A stretch of 64,000 bases of DNA from Polaromonas glacialis (GCF_000709345.1 NZ_KL448323.1:3288961-3352960), one strand, 5' to 3'; positions 1 through 8,499 are shown, numbered from the stretch's first letter. Made by a program: numbers and translations. The notes: generated by a model not told the origin, from the letters alone.

Positions 1-347
1 GGAGGGGGGGGGGGGGCGGGGCGGGAGCCGGTGGCGATCAAAAGCCGGTCGTAACTGAGGTTTTCGCCCGTGCTGAGTGCTACGCTTTTAATAGCTATAT
101 CCACAGACACAGCGTGCGCAAACAGCTGATTTATCCTTGAATCAGCAAAATGCGACGGCGTTTTGCGCAGGTAGGTGCCCGCCTCGTCGATGTTGCCCAT
201 CAGCAGGTAAGGAATCGCCATGCGCGAGTACGGCGGCTCGGCCTCGTCGCCGACCAGCGTGATGGTGTCTTGCGGCGCGTGCTTGCGAATGGTTTCGGCA
301 GCAATCACACCGGCCGGGCCGGCGCCGAGGATGACGTGGTGGGTCAT
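1..347 (-). CDS. aorC: FAD/NAD(P)-dependent oxidoreductase, AorC-like (3' end beyond window)
   Basis: Only the N-terminal ~115 residues are in the window; the frame is open to the left edge. The protein begins MTHHVILGAGPAG, a Rossmann GxGxxG FAD-binding motif, and later shows YDRLLIATGSRP, the ATG motif typical of pyridine-nucleotide-disulfide oxidoreductases. It follows a ferredoxin gene and an aldehyde:ferredoxin oxidoreductase gene on the same strand, the order known for aorABC in Aromatoleum, where the FAD subunit passes electrons to NAD+. That role here is inferred from family and order. Two oddities: residues from about 76 to 90 are encoded by a copy of a dispersed 44-bp repeat (79..122), and the last visible codons form a proline run encoded by a C13 homopolymer (G13 on the + strand, 4..16). 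Confidence 0.75.
   Translation of the reverse strand, partial: MTHHVILGAGPAGVIAAETIRKHAPQDTITLVGDEAEPPYSRMAIPYLLMGNIDEAGTYLRKTPSHFADSRINQLFAHAVSVDIAIKSVALSTGENLSYDRLLIATGSRPAPPPP
79..122 (+). repeat. Dispersed GCTAY-N7-ATAGCT-N18-TGCG element, copy 1 (inside CDS)
   Basis: Core reads GCTAC, 7 bases, ATAGCT, 18 bases, TGCGCAAA. The spacings match eight other copies in the window, but this copy lies within the aorC-like reading frame, in antisense to it. The frame stays open through it. Confidence 0.7.
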
Positions 348-399
348 GGAATCTGTGTCTCCGACGATAAAAAGGGCGTAGTTGCGACGCAAGGCTAAG

Positions 400-603
400 C
401 GACAGGTGTGGGGGCGGCCCTTCCCTGCCATCAGGGGCCGCGGAACCGGCTTTGCCGGGCCGCAGGCTGCAGGCTGCGGCTCCGAGCCCGCCTGCGCGGG
501 ATTGGACAGCCTGCAGATGCGCTGCCTCTGGCAGCGTGGCGCCCTGCAAGGGCAGCGGCCCCCTCGGGGGGCAGCGCAGTACGCGCAGCGACAAGCGTGG
601 GGG
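400..603. repeat. GC-rich intergenic repeat block between aorB and aorC
   Basis: This 204-bp block has no credible gene. It contains short pieces shared with the thiG-thiS spacer (35806..35891): a GGAACyGGCTTTGCCrGG piece, a CCCTGCAAGGG palindrome and a trailing GCG.AGCGACAAGCGTGGGGGT-like end. It looks like a family-specific intergenic repeat that has entered an otherwise tight operon. Confidence 0.5.
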
Positions 604-2451
604 TCACAAGCTCAGCCGTTGGCGGGTTTCAGCCGTCGGCACGCCTTCGGCATCCCAGCCGCGCGCGGCATAGTACTTGGGCAACATCTCGGCCAGCATG
701 TTGACCTTGCCCTTGGCCGGGCCGGTCTTGGCGGCTTCCGTCAGCAGGCGTTTGGGCAGCGAATCGTCGGCCTTGGTGAAGCCCGCGGCGTTGTTGAACT
801 CGCGCTCCATGTTCCAGATGCGCTCGCCGATTTTCTCCAGTTCCTCGGTCGTGAACTCCTCGCCGCAGGCGGCCTGAATCTGCGGCGCCACATCGGCCAG
901 GCCCCAGGCAAACGAGGTGAACACGCAGATCCCGGCCGAGTCGAACGCCGCCGTCGCATCCTGGAAGGCTTTCACCAGTTCGGGCTTGCCTTCGTGCTCG
1001 AGCGGATCGGTCTTGACCGGAATGCCCAGCACTTCGGAGGCGATGGTGTAGCCGCGCAGATGGCAGCCGCCCCGGTTGGACGTGGCATAGGCCAGGCCGA
1101 TGCCCTGGATGGCGCGGCCGTCGTAGGCCGGAAACTCCTGGCTCTTGGACGACATCGACAAATCCGGGTGGCCGTACCGGGCCGTCAGGCGCTTGGAACC
1201 CTGGCCGATTTCCTTGCCAAAGCCCCGGCCGTGGATGGTTTCCTCGGCCAGAAAGGCCAGCGCCTGGGCCGAACCAAAGGGTGCCTCGATGCCGAGCTGC
1301 TCCTTGGTCAGCACGCCCATTTCATACAGCTCCATCACCGCGCCCAGCGTGGCGCCAAAGCTGATCGGGTCGATGCCTTCCTCGTTGCACAGCATGGTCA
1401 CGTATTGCAGCGTTTCCAGGTCCTTCACGCCGTTGGCCGCGCCCAGCGCCCAGGCGGCTTCGTATTCCAGCCCGCCCGATGCGCCCCAGTACTGCGGCTT
1501 GTTGGCCACGGTGAAATGGCCCTTGTCCATCTTGCTGATGCGCCCGCAGGCAATCGTGCAGCCGAAGCAGGCCTGGTTGGTCAGCAGCTGCGCCTTGCCG
1601 TCGGTTTCGCGCGGCGTGGCCATGGCTTCGGCCGAGATGTCTTTCGCGCCCTCGAACTGCACATCCTGGTGGTTGCGCGTGGGCAGGCCGCCGACTTCGT
1701 TGATGACGTTCATCAGCACCTGCGTGCCGTAGGTCGGCAGGCCCTGGCCGGTGACGGCGTTGTCGTGCAGGATTTTTTTCTTCTCGTAGGTCACCTTCAT
1801 GAAGGCTTTCGGGTCGCGGATGTTGCCCACGCCCCTGGTGCCGCGCACGGCAATCGCCTTGAGGTTCTTGCTGCCCATCACCGTGCCCACGCCCGAGCGG
1901 CCGGCGGCGCGGTGCAGGTCGTTGACCACGGCCGCATACAGCACGCCGTTTTCACCGGCCTTGCCGATGCACGACACGCGGATCTGCGGGTCCTGCAGGC
2001 TCTTCTTGATCAGCGGCTCGGTCTCCCAGACGCTTTTGCCCCAGAGGTGGCTTGCGTCGCGCAGCTCGGCCGTGTCGTCGTTGATGTAGAGGTAGACCGG
2101 CGTCGGCGACTTGCCTTCGAAGATCACCATGTCCCAGCCGGCCATTTTCAGCTCGGCGCCCCAGTAGCCGCCCGAATTGGAGCAGGCGATGGCGCCGGTC
2201 AGCGGGCTCTTGGTGATGACGGTGTAGCGCCCGCCGGTCGAGGCCATGGTGCCGGTCAGCGGCCCGGTGGCCCAGATGATCTTGTTGCCCTCCGACAGCG
2301 GATCGACTTTCGGATCGACTTCGGACACCAGGTATTTGCTGCCCAGCCCGCGCGAGCCCAGGTAGCTGCGCGCCCAGTCCATGTTCAGCGGTTCGGCGGT
2401 GACGGTACCAAGCGTCAGGTTGACGCGGAGGATTTTTCCAGCCCATGACAT
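604..2451 (-). CDS. aorB: Aldehyde:ferredoxin oxidoreductase, tungsten/pterin type (AorB-like)
   Basis: 615 residues, the full family length. It is predicted to interconvert aldehydes and carboxylic acids at a tungsten bis-pterin site. The N-terminal domain begins MSWAGKILRVNL, as is usual in the family. [4Fe-4S] ligands are C295, C298 and C302 (CFGCTIAC) with the fourth at C509 in DSAGIC, which is also a pterin-binding DxxG[IL]C motif; a second such motif lies around residues 357-364 (EEGIDPIS). The gene is 12 bp downstream of a four-cluster ferredoxin gene and upstream of an FAD oxidoreductase gene, matching the NAD-linked AorABC enzymes of betaproteobacterial aromatic degraders. The substrate cannot be read from sequence. 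Such enzymes are unusual outside anaerobes and denitrifiers. Confidence 0.93.
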   Translation of the reverse strand: MSWAGKILRVNLTLGTVTAEPLNMDWARSYLGSRGLGSKYLVSEVDPKVDPLSEGNKIIWATGPLTGTMASTGGRYTVITKSPLTGAIACSNSGGYWGAELKMAGWDMVIFEGKSPTPVYLYINDDTAELRDASHLWGKSVWETEPLIKKSLQDPQIRVSCIGKAGENGVLYAAVVNDLHRAAGRSGVGTVMGSKNLKAIAVRGTRGVGNIRDPKAFMKVTYEKKKILHDNAVTGQGLPTYGTQVLMNVINEVGGLPTRNHQDVQFEGAKDISAEAMATPRETDGKAQLLTNQACFGCTIACGRISKMDKGHFTVANKPQYWGASGGLEYEAAWALGAANGVKDLETLQYVTMLCNEEGIDPISFGATLGAVMELYEMGVLTKEQLGIEAPFGSAQALAFLAEETIHGRGFGKEIGQGSKRLTARYGHPDLSMSSKSQEFPAYDGRAIQGIGLAYATSNRGGCHLRGYTIASEVLGIPVKTDPLEHEGKPELVKAFQDATAAFDSAGICVFTSFAWGLADVAPQIQAACGEEFTTEELEKIGERIWNMEREFNNAAGFTKADDSLPKRLLTEAAKTGPAKGKVNMLAEMLPKYYAARGWDAEGVPTAETRQRLSL

Positions 2452-2463
2452 GTTCGTGGCTCC

Positions 2464-2940
2464 TTAACTGGCCGAAGGCTGGTTGCCCAGCTTGTCGGCC
2501 CATTGCTGCATCCGGCCCAGGCCGGTCCAGTTGGCGTCGATGAAGGTGATGGCCGCTGTCGGGCAGGCTTCGGCGCAGGCCGGCTCGCCGCCGCACAGGT
2601 CGCACTTTTGCACCTTGCCCGTTTCCTGCACATAGTTGATGGTGCCGAACGGGCAGGCGATGGTGCAGACCTTGCAGCCGACGCAGGTCGATTCGTTGAC
2701 CACCTTGGCGCCGGTCGCCTTGTCAACGGTGATGGCCTCGACCGGGCAGGCGTGCAGGCACCAGGCCTCGTCGCACTGGGTGCAGGTGTAGGGCACCTTC
2801 TTGCCGGTGTCGTGGAAGTCGAACACCTTGATGCGCGACTTGGCGGGGGCGAAAACGCCGTAGTTCTCAAACGAACACGCCATCTCGCACTGCAGGCAGC
2901 CAGTGCATTTTTCGGGGTTGATGTGCAACACCTTTTGCAT
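2464..2940 (-). CDS. aorA: Ferredoxin with four [4Fe-4S] clusters (AorA-like)
   Basis: 158 residues from the ATG at 2940, which is preceded by AAGGAG with an 8-base spacer; an upstream in-frame start at 2970 lacks this support. Sixteen cysteines form four CxxCxxC(x3)C-type sets: C12/15/18/22, C53/56/61/65, C86/89/92/96 and C113/116/122/126. This is the polyferredoxin architecture of DmsB/HycB-type electron-transfer subunits and of AorA. It is probably the electron relay between the tungsten subunit and the FAD subunit. It is the first gene of the leftward operon; its promoter should lie in 2941..3222, where I recognise no specific operator. Confidence 0.9.
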   Translation of the reverse strand: MQKVLHINPEKCTGCLQCEMACSFENYGVFAPAKSRIKVFDFHDTGKKVPYTCTQCDEAWCLHACPVEAITVDKATGAKVVNESTCVGCKVCTIACPFGTINYVQETGKVQKCDLCGGEPACAEACPTAAITFIDANWTGLGRMQQWADKLGNQPSAS

Positions 2941-3222
2941 GAAGAAAGCTCCTTGGGTAATGGCACCCAACGATGCCTTGCCTATGAATGAAACTGCATA
3001 GCCATTGTTGGATTCAACCCGTCTTGCGGTCCTGCGTATTAACCCGAATAGCGGACCTGTTTTTCACTTTCGCGGCCCTGTGAAATTCGACGGGCTTGTG
3101 GCAGCACTGGTAACGGGAAGTAATGCCGCCCGGACAGGTGCATCCAAATCCAGGCCTCACGGGTAGGACTCAGGTGGCGTGCCCAAACGCCACCGCCTTT
3201 CAACCTTTTTAGGAGCCTCACC

Positions 3223-4848
3223 ATGCAAACTTCCCGCGCTTTCTTTGTCCCGGCCCTGCTGGCCGCCGCCGCCCTTGCCGCCTGCGGCGGCGATGACGAC
3301 AATGCCACCCCCACGCCAGCGCCCGTTCCCGTGGCTGTCGGCGACACTGTGGCGCTGACGGTGTCCGGCAATGTGCTGTCGTTCGACCGGGCAACGCCCG
3401 CCACGCTCAAGGGCTCCATCGCGGTGTCCGGCCTTCGCCCCGATGAAAAGCTGGTCGGCCTGGACATGCGCCCGGCCGACGGGCTGCTGTATGCGCTGAG
3501 CAGCCAGGCGCGGCTGTACACACTCGATGCGGCCACCGGCGTGGCCACCTTAAAGGCCGCGCTGACAGCGGCCACGGGCGACGACAACCCTTACACCGCG
3601 CTCACGGGCAGCCAGTTTGGCGTGGACTTCAACCCGGTCGCCGACCGGCTGCGTGTCATCAGCGACAGCGGCCTGAACCTGCGCATCGACGTCACGACCG
3701 GCGCTACCACCACCGACGGCGTGGTCAACGGCCCGGCGGCCGCGATCACCGCAGCCGCCTACACCAACGCCGTCGCCGGCACGGCCACGACCCAGCTTTT
3801 CAGCCTGGACGCTGCCGCTGGCCAGGTCTACCTGCAAGACCCGCCCAACAACGGCACGCTGACCGCGCCGATCGCGCTGGGCAGCACGTTCACCGGCGCC
3901 AACGGCTTTGACATCGACGCGCGCAGCAACACCGCTTATGCCGCCCTGACCAGCGGCGGCAGCACGGCGCTGTACACCGTGCCGCTGGCGGCAGGCAGTG
4001 CGGCGGTTCGCATTGGCACCATCGGCAGCGGCGAGGCACTGGCGGGCCTGGCGCTGATGCAGCCCACGACGGTCAAGGTCTATGCGCTAACCGAAGGCAG
4101 CCGCCTGGCCAGCTTTGACCCGGCCACGCCCACCACGCTAACGGCCAGCGTGCCGGTCAGCGGCCTGGTCACGGGCGAGTCAGTGCTGGGTATTGACTTC
4201 CGTCCCGCCAACGGCAAGCTCTATGCGCTGACCAGCACTGCGCGCCTGCTGACCGTGGATGCCGATACCGGCGCCAGCACCGTGGTTGCCACGCTCAGCA
4301 CGGACGCCGCCGACACCACGCTGCCCTATACCGGCCTGGGCAATGCGGCACGCTTCGCGGTGGACTTCAACCCGGTGGCCGACCGCCTGCGCGTGGTCAG
4401 CGACAGCGGGCTGAATCTGCGCATCAATGCCGACACCGGCGCAACCACGACCGACGGCGCCATCAACCGCGCAGGCGCAGCGCCCGTGGTGGCTGGCGGC
4501 GCCTACAGCAACAGCTTTGCCGGCGCGCGCGGCACCGAGCTCTATGACCTGGACGCCGCCAGCGCCGTGCTGGCCCGGCAAAACCCGCCGAACGACGGCA
4601 CGCTGGTCAACGTCGGCGCACTGAGCGTGCCGTTCGCCGGCGCGGCGTCGATGGACATTGCCGGCGGCGCCAACGGCCTGGTGCTTGCCGCCTTACGAAC
4701 GGGCGCCACCGGCCCGTACACGCTCTACACCGTGTCACTGACCACCGGCGCGGCCACGCTGTACCGCAACACCACCGGCGACGCCACGCGCTCGCTGATT
4801 GGCGGCAGCGCCGGGCCGTCGGTGCTTGACATTGCGATCAAGTTTTAA
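3223..4848 (+). CDS. Lipoprotein with two DUF4394 domains
   Basis: 541 residues. The N-terminus is a lipoprotein signal peptide with a clear lipobox (LAAC, Cys about residue 20) followed by GGDDD, so the mature protein should be lipid-anchored. The rest is two tandem DUF4394 domains of about 230 residues: the segment VDFNPVADRLRV followed by SDSGLNLRI occurs once in each half, and LYALTS/LYALSS-type strands repeat throughout. DUF4394 proteins are predicted beta-propeller-like and have no assigned activity. TAGGAG lies 9 bases before the ATG. The gene stands alone, divergent from the aor operon. Confidence 0.88.
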   Translation: MQTSRAFFVPALLAAAALAACGGDDDNATPTPAPVPVAVGDTVALTVSGNVLSFDRATPATLKGSIAVSGLRPDEKLVGLDMRPADGLLYALSSQARLYTLDAATGVATLKAALTAATGDDNPYTALTGSQFGVDFNPVADRLRVISDSGLNLRIDVTTGATTTDGVVNGPAAAITAAAYTNAVAGTATTQLFSLDAAAGQVYLQDPPNNGTLTAPIALGSTFTGANGFDIDARSNTAYAALTSGGSTALYTVPLAAGSAAVRIGTIGSGEALAGLALMQPTTVKVYALTEGSRLASFDPATPTTLTASVPVSGLVTGESVLGIDFRPANGKLYALTSTARLLTVDADTGASTVVATLSTDAADTTLPYTGLGNAARFAVDFNPVADRLRVVSDSGLNLRINADTGATTTDGAINRAGAAPVVAGGAYSNSFAGARGTELYDLDAASAVLARQNPPNDGTLVNVGALSVPFAGAASMDIAGGANGLVLAALRTGATGPYTLYTVSLTTGAATLYRNTTGDATRSLIGGSAGPSVLDIAIKF

Positions 4849-4861
4849 GCCAAATCAGTCG

Positions 4862-4905
4862 TTTGCGCAAAGTGGGCGGGCGCAAAGAGCTATCATTTCA
4901 ATAGC
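4862..4905 (-). repeat. Dispersed GCTAY-N7-ATAGCT-N18-TGCG element, copy 2
   Basis: Reading the - strand: GCTAT, 7 bases, ATAGCT, 18 bases, TGCGCAAA. It fills the spacer between the convergent DUF4394 gene and the LacI-family regulator gene. Confidence 0.8.
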
Positions 4906-4917
4906 ATTGCGGCGGTT

Positions 4918-5943
4918 TCAGGTGCTCGCCCGCACCACCAGTTCGTAGCCCAGATCGACGCACGGCGCGGCCACGGTGTCGCCGTTCATCAGCGACAGCA
5001 GCATGCGCGCCGCCGCCATGCCGATGTCGGCGCGCGGCGTGCGCACCGTGGTCAGCGTTGGCAGCATCTGGTCGCTGCCGGTCAGGTCGTTGAAACCGGC
5101 CACGGCCACGCGCTGCGGCACGGCAATGCCCAGGCGCAGCGCCGCCAGCAGCGCGCCCTGCGCCAGGTCGTCGTTGCAGAAGAACACCGCGTCCACGCCG
5201 GGCTGCTCGCGCATGATCCGTTCGAACATCTGCGCGCCCAGCGCGATGGACGAGGGCGCCGGGTCCAGCCATTCCAGTGCCGCGTCGTGCAGGCCGGCCG
5301 CCCCCAGTTCGCGGCGCCAGCCACCCAGCCGCTGCAGCGTGCGCGCATCGAGCTGCGCGGCGGCAAAGGCAATGCGCCGCCGGCCGCGCCCCAGCAGGTG
5401 CCGGGTCATCTCGGCGCCGGCTTCCAGCTGCGAAAAGCCGACGCTGTACACGCCGGGCGCGCCCGACATTTCCATCAGATGCACGCAGGGCACGCGGCTT
5501 TGCGCGATCAGTGCCCGCGCCGCGTCGCTGCGCTCCAGGCCGGTCACCAGCAGGCCGGCCGGGCGCTGCAGCAGTTGCTCGCGCAGCAGCAACTCCTCTT
5601 CGTCCAGGTTGTAGTGCGTCACGCCCATCAGCGTCTGGTAGCCGGCCGGGCGCAGGCTGCGCTGCACCGCCTCAAACACATCGACGAACAGTGCATTCGA
5701 CAGCATCGGGATCAGCACTGTGACATGCGCGCTGCGCTGCGACGCCAGCGCGCGCGCCGCCGGGTCGGGCACATAGCCCAGCGTGCGCGCCGCCGCGCGG
5801 ACCCGCTCGACCAGCACCGGATCGACGGCGCGTTCGCCACGCAAAGCGCGCGACACGGTGATGGGGCTGACGCCGGCGGCCTGCGCCACGTCGGCCAGGG
5901 TGACGCGGCCGGTGGCGCGGGGGCGAAGGCGGGTTGCGGTCAT
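4918..5943 (-). CDS. LacI-family transcriptional regulator (GntR-like gluconate repressor)
   Basis: 341 residues. The helix-turn-helix starts at about residue 15 (VTLADVAQAAGVSPITVSRALR) with the LacI-family hinge after it, then a periplasmic-binding-protein-like sensor domain to the C-terminus. It is divergent from gluconokinase and a TRAP transporter, and two near-identical palindromes with a central CG (5989..6002, 6100..6113), as LacI proteins prefer, lie in the shared promoter region. Repression of gntK and the transporter, relieved by gluconate or a derivative, is the likely role. The ligand is inferred from the neighbours only. Confidence 0.88.
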   Translation of the reverse strand: MTATRLRPRATGRVTLADVAQAAGVSPITVSRALRGERAVDPVLVERVRAAARTLGYVPDPAARALASQRSAHVTVLIPMLSNALFVDVFEAVQRSLRPAGYQTLMGVTHYNLDEEELLLREQLLQRPAGLLVTGLERSDAARALIAQSRVPCVHLMEMSGAPGVYSVGFSQLEAGAEMTRHLLGRGRRRIAFAAAQLDARTLQRLGGWRRELGAAGLHDAALEWLDPAPSSIALGAQMFERIMREQPGVDAVFFCNDDLAQGALLAALRLGIAVPQRVAVAGFNDLTGSDQMLPTLTTVRTPRADIGMAAARMLLSLMNGDTVAAPCVDLGYELVVRAST

Positions 5944-5988
5944 GAATCCTAGGGAAACTACTGAGAGAAGGGGGCTGATACTCGCATA

Positions 5989-6002
5989 GGATAGCGCTAT
6001 CC
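5989..6002. promoter_or_regulatory. LacI-type operator, proximal to regulator gene
   Basis: Perfect 14-bp palindrome GGATAGCGCTATCC with the central CG favoured by LacI-family proteins. It lies 46 bp from the regulator start and can serve autoregulation. Confidence 0.6.
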
Positions 6003-6099
6003 AACGGTGACCGCCAGCCGGACAATCCCTGAGACGCCCTGATCGGCGGCTTTTTAGAACAGGGTTGTCCCGGCAGTCGCCTTTTATTTCGACTCAACA

Positions 6100-6113
6100 G
6101 GACAGCGCTATCC
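6100..6113. promoter_or_regulatory. LacI-type operator, proximal to gntK
   Basis: GGACAGCGCTATCC, one base different from the upstream palindrome. It lies 13 bp before the gntK start. The centres are 111 bp apart, which would allow looping. Confidence 0.6.
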
Positions 6114-6126
6114 AAGGCTTTGACAA

Positions 6127-6636
6127 ATGACAGATTCCCTCGTGATCATGGGTGTGGCCGGTTGCGGCAAGTCCAGCCTGGGCGCGGCCGTGGCGCAGGC
6201 CACCGGCCTGGCGCTGGTCGAAGGCGATGACTTCCACAGCCCGGCCAGCCGCGCCAAGATGAGCCAGGGCATCGCCCTGACGGACGCCGACCGCGACGGC
6301 TGGCTGGGCGTGCTGGGTGATCAGCTGCGCGGCCATCCCGAAGGCCTGGTGCTGACCTGCTCGGCGCTGAAACTTTCCTACCGCGAGCGCCTGCGCCAGG
6401 CCGCGCCCGGCCTGCGCTTCGTCTTCCTCGACATCAGCCGCGAAGAGGCGCAGGCCAGGGTGGCCGCGCGCGCCGCCGAGCATTTTTTCTCGACCACGCT
6501 GGTGGACAGCCAGTTCGCCACGCTTGAAAATCCCACGGGCGAGCCGGGCGTGCTGCGCGTTGACGCGCTCAAATCGCTGGCCCAGTTGCAGGCCGAGGTC
6601 ACGGCATGGCTGGGCGCTAGCAAGGAGCAGGCATGA
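6127..6636 (+). CDS. gntK: Gluconokinase
   Basis: 169 residues, normal for the GntK family. The P-loop is GVAGCGKSS near residue 10, followed by EGDDFHSPASRAKM, the gluconate-site signature, and LTCSALK mid-protein. It phosphorylates D-gluconate to 6-phosphogluconate in the cytoplasm. The gene directly follows a LacI operator, and its stop overlaps the start of the TRAP small permease by 4 bp, so uptake and phosphorylation are co-expressed. No Entner-Doudoroff genes are in the window. Confidence 0.95.
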   Translation: MTDSLVIMGVAGCGKSSLGAAVAQATGLALVEGDDFHSPASRAKMSQGIALTDADRDGWLGVLGDQLRGHPEGLVLTCSALKLSYRERLRQAAPGLRFVFLDISREEAQARVAARAAEHFFSTTLVDSQFATLENPTGEPGVLRVDALKSLAQLQAEVTAWLGASKEQA

Positions 6637-7145
6637 GCAATGAAATCCTGATCGAAGCGCCCAAAAGCCGCTTCCAGCGCATCAGCAACACGCTGCTGGC
6701 CATCTGCCTGGGCGTGATGGCCGTGGCGGTGTTTGTCAACATCGTGCTGCGCTACGGCTTTGGCAGCGGCCTGCCGGCGAGCGAAGAACTGTCGCGCCTG
6801 CTGTTTGTCTGGATGGTGTTTATCGGCGCCACCGCCGCCTATCCGGCCGGCGAGCACATGGCCTTCACCAGCCTGGTCGGCATGCTGAAAGACCGGCCCG
6901 CGCTGTTCCTGGGCATGACGCTTTTCATCCGCCTGCTGGTGCTGCTGGCCTGCGCGTTGATCGGCTGGGGCGCCTGGCAACAGGTGGTGGTCGGTTATGG
7001 CAGCCATTCGGTGGTGCTCGGCTATTCGACGGCGCTGCTGCCGCTGCCGGCCTTTTTGTGCGCCGTGGCCATCGGCCTGATGGCGCTTTTCGAGATCTTC
7101 CAGCGCACGCCGCTGGACCTTGGCCACAACGTGGAAGTCGAGTAA
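6633..7145 (+). CDS. TRAP transporter small permease (DctQ family), gluconate locus
   Basis: 170 residues with four predicted membrane segments (starting near residues 18, 55, 93 and 135) and the conserved R-x-E-E-[IL] region here read as ASEELSRLLFVWMVFIGA. It pairs with the large permease 4 bp downstream. Overlap with gntK (ATGA) suggests translational coupling. Uptake of gluconate or another sugar acid is inferred from context. Confidence 0.92.
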   Translation: MSNEILIEAPKSRFQRISNTLLAICLGVMAVAVFVNIVLRYGFGSGLPASEELSRLLFVWMVFIGATAAYPAGEHMAFTSLVGMLKDRPALFLGMTLFIRLLVLLACALIGWGAWQQVVVGYGSHSVVLGYSTALLPLPAFLCAVAIGLMALFEIFQRTPLDLGHNVEVE

Positions 7146-7149
7146 AAAA

Positions 7150-8442
7150 ATGAGCAACGAAGGCCTCGCTTTTATCGTTTTCTCCGTCGGCATGCTGGCG
7201 CTCATGGGCATCGGCATGAACATGGGCCTGGCGCTGGTGCTGACCGGCGCCGGCATGGCCTGGGTGCTGGACTTCTGGGACACCCAGCTGCTGGCGCAGA
7301 ACCTGGTCGCCGGGGTGGACAGCTTTCCGCTGCTGGCCGTGCCCTTCTTCATCCTGGCCGGCGAGCTGATGAACTCGGGCGGCATCAGCCAGCGCATCAT
7401 CGCCATGGCGCAGGCCTGGGTCGGCCACATTCGCGGCGGCCTCGGCTATGTGGCGATTGGCGCGTCGGTGCTGATGGCCAGCATGAGCGGCTCGGCGCTG
7501 GCCGACACCGCCGCGCTGGCGACCATCCTGCTGCCCATGATGCGCAGGCAGGGCTACCCGATGCACACCTCGGCCGGGCTGGTCGCCTCGGGCGGCATCA
7601 TCGCGCCCATCATTCCGCCGTCGCTGCCCTTCGTGATCTACGGCGTGACCACCAACACCTCGATCTCGTCGCTGTTCCTGGCCGGCATCGTGCCGGGCAT
7701 CATCATGGGCGTGGGCCTGATCGTGGCCTGGAAGCTGGTGCTGCGCAACACCGACCTGCCCGAGGGCCAGCCGCTGCCAATGAAGGAACGCCTGCGCGCC
7801 ACCGCCAAGGCCTTCTGGGCGCTGTTGATGCCGATCATCATCATCGGCGGCATGAAGACCGGCCTCTTCACGCCGACCGAAGCGGCCGTGGTGGCGGCGT
7901 TCTACGCGCTGTTCATCGCCCTGTTCGTACACCGCGAAATGAAGCTGCCCGAGGTGCATGGCGTGCTGGTGCGCGCCGCCAAGACCACCGCCATCGTGAT
8001 GTTCCTGTGCGCCGGCGCGCAGGTCGCCAGCTACATGATCACGCTGGCCGACCTGCCCAGCACGCTGACCGGCTGGCTCGGCCCGCTGGTGGACAGCCCG
8101 CGCCTGCTGATGGCGGTGATGATGGTCGTGCTGGTCATCGTCGGCACCGCGCTCGACCTGACGCCGACCATCCTGATCTTTGCGCCGGTGATGCTGCCGA
8201 TTGCGGTGAAGGCCGGCATCGACCCGGTGTATTTCGGCCTGATGTTCGTGCTCAATGGCGCCATCGGCCTGATCACGCCGCCGGTCGGCACGGTGCTCAA
8301 CGTGGTGGCTGGCGTGGGCCGCATGCCGCTGCACCAGGTGATACGCGGCGTGAATCCGTTTTTGATCACCTACACGCTGATCCTGTTCATTTTCGTGCTG
8401 TTCCCCCAGATCGTCACCGCGCCCGTCGCGTGGATGCGCTGA
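7150..8442 (+). CDS. TRAP transporter large permease (DctM family), gluconate locus
   Basis: 430 residues from the ATG at 7150, just after the DctQ stop; a longer in-frame start at 7120 would overlap dctQ and adds unconserved residues. It is highly hydrophobic with about 12 membrane segments and shows family motifs FPLLAVPFFILAGELMNSGGI and PIIPPSLPFVIYG. It provides the Na+-coupled translocation pore with DctQ and receives substrate from the binding protein encoded next. Confidence 0.94.
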   Translation: MSNEGLAFIVFSVGMLALMGIGMNMGLALVLTGAGMAWVLDFWDTQLLAQNLVAGVDSFPLLAVPFFILAGELMNSGGISQRIIAMAQAWVGHIRGGLGYVAIGASVLMASMSGSALADTAALATILLPMMRRQGYPMHTSAGLVASGGIIAPIIPPSLPFVIYGVTTNTSISSLFLAGIVPGIIMGVGLIVAWKLVLRNTDLPEGQPLPMKERLRATAKAFWALLMPIIIIGGMKTGLFTPTEAAVVAAFYALFIALFVHREMKLPEVHGVLVRAAKTTAIVMFLCAGAQVASYMITLADLPSTLTGWLGPLVDSPRLLMAVMMVVLVIVGTALDLTPTILIFAPVMLPIAVKAGIDPVYFGLMFVLNGAIGLITPPVGTVLNVVAGVGRMPLHQVIRGVNPFLITYTLILFIFVLFPQIVTAPVAWMR

Positions 8443-8499
8443 ACCTTTTCCAATTTTCTCAACGTTCCCACTTTTCCCATAACTCCAGGAGACTTCACC

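Noticed and set aside
382..2448. A 688-codon open frame on the + strand, antisense to aorB
   Set aside because: It is antisense shadow coding in GC-rich DNA: composition is Arg/His/Ala/Gln-heavy with no family motif, while the - strand frame encodes a complete AOR with all cluster ligands.
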